DNA of 64,000 nucleotides, from NCBI RefSeq assembly GCF_014649335.1, contig NZ_BMSV01000006.1, forward strand, positions 434,001 through 498,000. Direction: 5' to 3'. This stretch comes from Streptomyces roseolilacinus (GTDB lineage Bacteria; Actinomycetota; Actinomycetes; Streptomycetales; Streptomycetaceae). This document shows positions 63,085 to 64,000 of the stretch, in pieces (position 1 is the stretch's first letter; each line of letters begins with the position of its first letter). The position numbers and the translations under genes were made by a program. Below the pieces are notes generated by a model. The model did not search any database and was not told the DNA's origin. It worked only from the letters and a program-made list of their open reading frames with translations.

Positions 63085-63094
63085 CCCTCCGCCC

Positions 63095-63129
63095 GCCCGC
63101 CGCGCCCGCCGGGCGGGGCCGCGGCGGGC
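63095..63129. terminator. Terminator between convergent genes
   Basis: GCCCGCCGCG (63095-63104) pairs with CGCGGCGGGC (63120-63129); the inner CCCGCC/GGCGGG can pair as well. It lies between the membrane protein gene and the convergent SURF1 gene. Confidence 0.75.
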
Positions 63130-63136
63130 GGCGGGA

Positions 63137-63904
63137 TCAGCCGAGGCCCGGGGCCTCCGGGTCCAGGCCCAGGGCGCGGTCCCGCTCCGCCTCCGCCTCC
63201 CGGCGGACCAGGCGGAACCACATGAACAGGACGAAGCCCGCGAAGGCGAACCACTCGCCCGTGTAGCCGAGGTTCTGGAACGCCTTCAGGTCCAGGCCCG
63301 TGCCCGCCGCCGCGGCCGCCGGGACGGGGACCAGGCCGGCGGGGGAGTCCCCGAGTGTCACCCACGCGTCGTACACGTCGTCCGGCACCAGGTTGACCAG
63401 CGACGCCGCGCTGATGATGCCCAGCTGGCCGGCCGGCAGGCCGCCCGCCGTCCGGACGCCGGTGCTCCCGGCGTGCTCCGACGCCTGGAGCGCACCGGTC
63501 ACGGTCACCTCGCCGGACGGCGGCGCCGGGGCGGTGCCGCCCTTCGGCAGCCAGCCCCGCACCACCGGCAGGGCCTTGCCCTGCGGGGTGTGCAGCAGCG
63601 TCAGCACGTACGACCCGGTCCTGCCGTCCAGCTCGCGGCCGGGGACGAGGAACTGCCTCCCGTACCGGCCGCTCGCCGTCGCCTGGCGGCCCGACGTCTC
63701 CTTGTCGACGGGCAGCAGCTCCGTCAGCGGCGCCGCCGCCTGCGCGGCCCGGACGGCGGGCTGCCGCTCCGCCTCCTGGTGCGAGTCGACGCGGTCCTCG
63801 AACCTGCCCAGCTGCCAGGTCCCCATGAAGAGACAGAACGGGATCGCCAGCAGCACGAAGACGTTGATCCCCCACCAGCGGGGTGTCGTCAGGAACCGGT
63901 ACAC
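63137..63904 (-). CDS. SURF1 family protein (cytochrome oxidase assembly)
   Basis: 255 residues. A first helix near the N-terminus (WWGINVFVLLAIPFCLFMGT, with WQLGRFEDRV after it) and a second near the C-terminus (WFAFAGFVLFMWFRLVRR) enclose a soluble outer domain with PVVRGWLPKG and GRYGRQFLVPGREL, the typical SURF1 arrangement. The family helps to insert haem into cytochrome c oxidase. The start is GTG at 63904; the frame stays open to the window end, so an earlier start cannot be fully excluded. Confidence 0.9.
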   Translation of the reverse strand: MYRFLTTPRWWGINVFVLLAIPFCLFMGTWQLGRFEDRVDSHQEAERQPAVRAAQAAAPLTELLPVDKETSGRQATASGRYGRQFLVPGRELDGRTGSYVLTLLHTPQGKALPVVRGWLPKGGTAPAPPSGEVTVTGALQASEHAGSTGVRTAGGLPAGQLGIISAASLVNLVPDDVYDAWVTLGDSPAGLVPVPAAAAAGTGLDLKAFQNLGYTGEWFAFAGFVLFMWFRLVRREAEAERDRALGLDPEAPGLG

Positions 63905-64000
63905 CCCTCCACGGTACGGAACGCGGTCACCCGTTCCCCTGCCGGGTCCCGCTCGTGGCGGGCACGTGCCGCGCGGCGAACTCCAGTTCCTGCCGCAGCT

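Noticed and set aside
63905..64000. Gene end on the minus strand at the window edge
   Set aside because: One minus frame stays open into SURF1 and another ends in a stop at 63928, but neither gives a recognisable protein in under 100 bases.

Overview
The window is very GC-rich (most third codon positions are G or C), with GTG and TTG starts, 4-base start/stop overlaps, many starts that look leaderless, and a gene set typical of Streptomyces: HspR-controlled chaperones, DUF397/XRE pairs, a SpoIIE-type phosphatase, a GH19 chitinase and kynurenine-pathway genes. Gene order (dnaK-grpE-dnaJ-hspR, clpB, pyrE, fba, tryptophan dioxygenase/kynureninase, purA, ybaB-recR, lysC-asd, SigE-family sigma factor) matches, as far as I recall, the core Streptomyces chromosome on one side of oriC. 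A perfect 14-bp parS core at 16728-16741 supports an origin-proximal position.

Layout. 1-3.4 kb: end of dnaK, then grpE, dnaJ and hspR. 3.4-6.3 kb: a DUF4232 lipoprotein, then an unusual locus of a LuxR-type regulator divergent from a two-gene unit (a secreted peptide with four EPSWE repeats, translationally coupled to a small Rieske-derived protein that has lost its iron ligands), then an F420/PPOX-type oxidoreductase. 6.3-9.1 kb: clpB behind an HspR operator (HAIR). 9.2-20.7 kb: conserved genes including an aminotransferase, two Gly/Cys-rich membrane peptides, a membrane-anchored spermidine-synthase homologue with altered active-site residues, a repeat-containing CoxG-like protein, an aldose epimerase, pyrE, parS, fba, a MalY-like lyase, DUF3151 and DUF3152. 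20.8-24.0 kb: a tryptophan-to-anthranilate operon (dioxygenase, kynureninase, formamidase-like hydrolase). 24.0-31.3 kb: an NmrA-like reductase, a NarL-type two-component pair, a P450, and an ABC exporter divergent from a GbsR/MarR regulator with a shared operator. 31.4-35.3 kb: a diacylglycerol-kinase-like gene, purA with a structured leader, and an orphan PstS-like protein. 35.6-38.4 kb: a PAS-GAF-SpoIIE phosphatase and a GH19 chitinase with a DasR-like promoter.

38.8-48.5 kb is the most accessory part: hydrolases, GNAT, two TetR regulators with clear operators, an IRED-like reductase, a LysR regulator, a VOC protein, and a four-gene overlapping operon (XRE, DUF397, antitoxin-like, RelE/ParE-like). 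48.5-51.6 kb: a small secreted protein in operon with a three-gene ABC transporter. 51.8-64 kb: a glutamine methyltransferase, GntR, conserved proteins, a SLATT membrane protein, ybaB-recR, DUF5063, aspartokinase (with a likely internal beta-subunit start), an aspartate-semialdehyde dehydrogenase with changed active-site motifs, a SigE-family sigma factor overlapping a large membrane protein, and SURF1.

How they work together: HspR, encoded in the first operon, represses its own operon and clpB; lysC and asd are the first two steps from aspartate to the lysine/threonine/methionine branch; ybaB-recR is a recombination pair; the kyn genes form a complete three-step route. The most likely undescribed system is the EPSWE-repeat peptide locus at 4055-5768; second is the four-gene overlapping module at 46312-47859.
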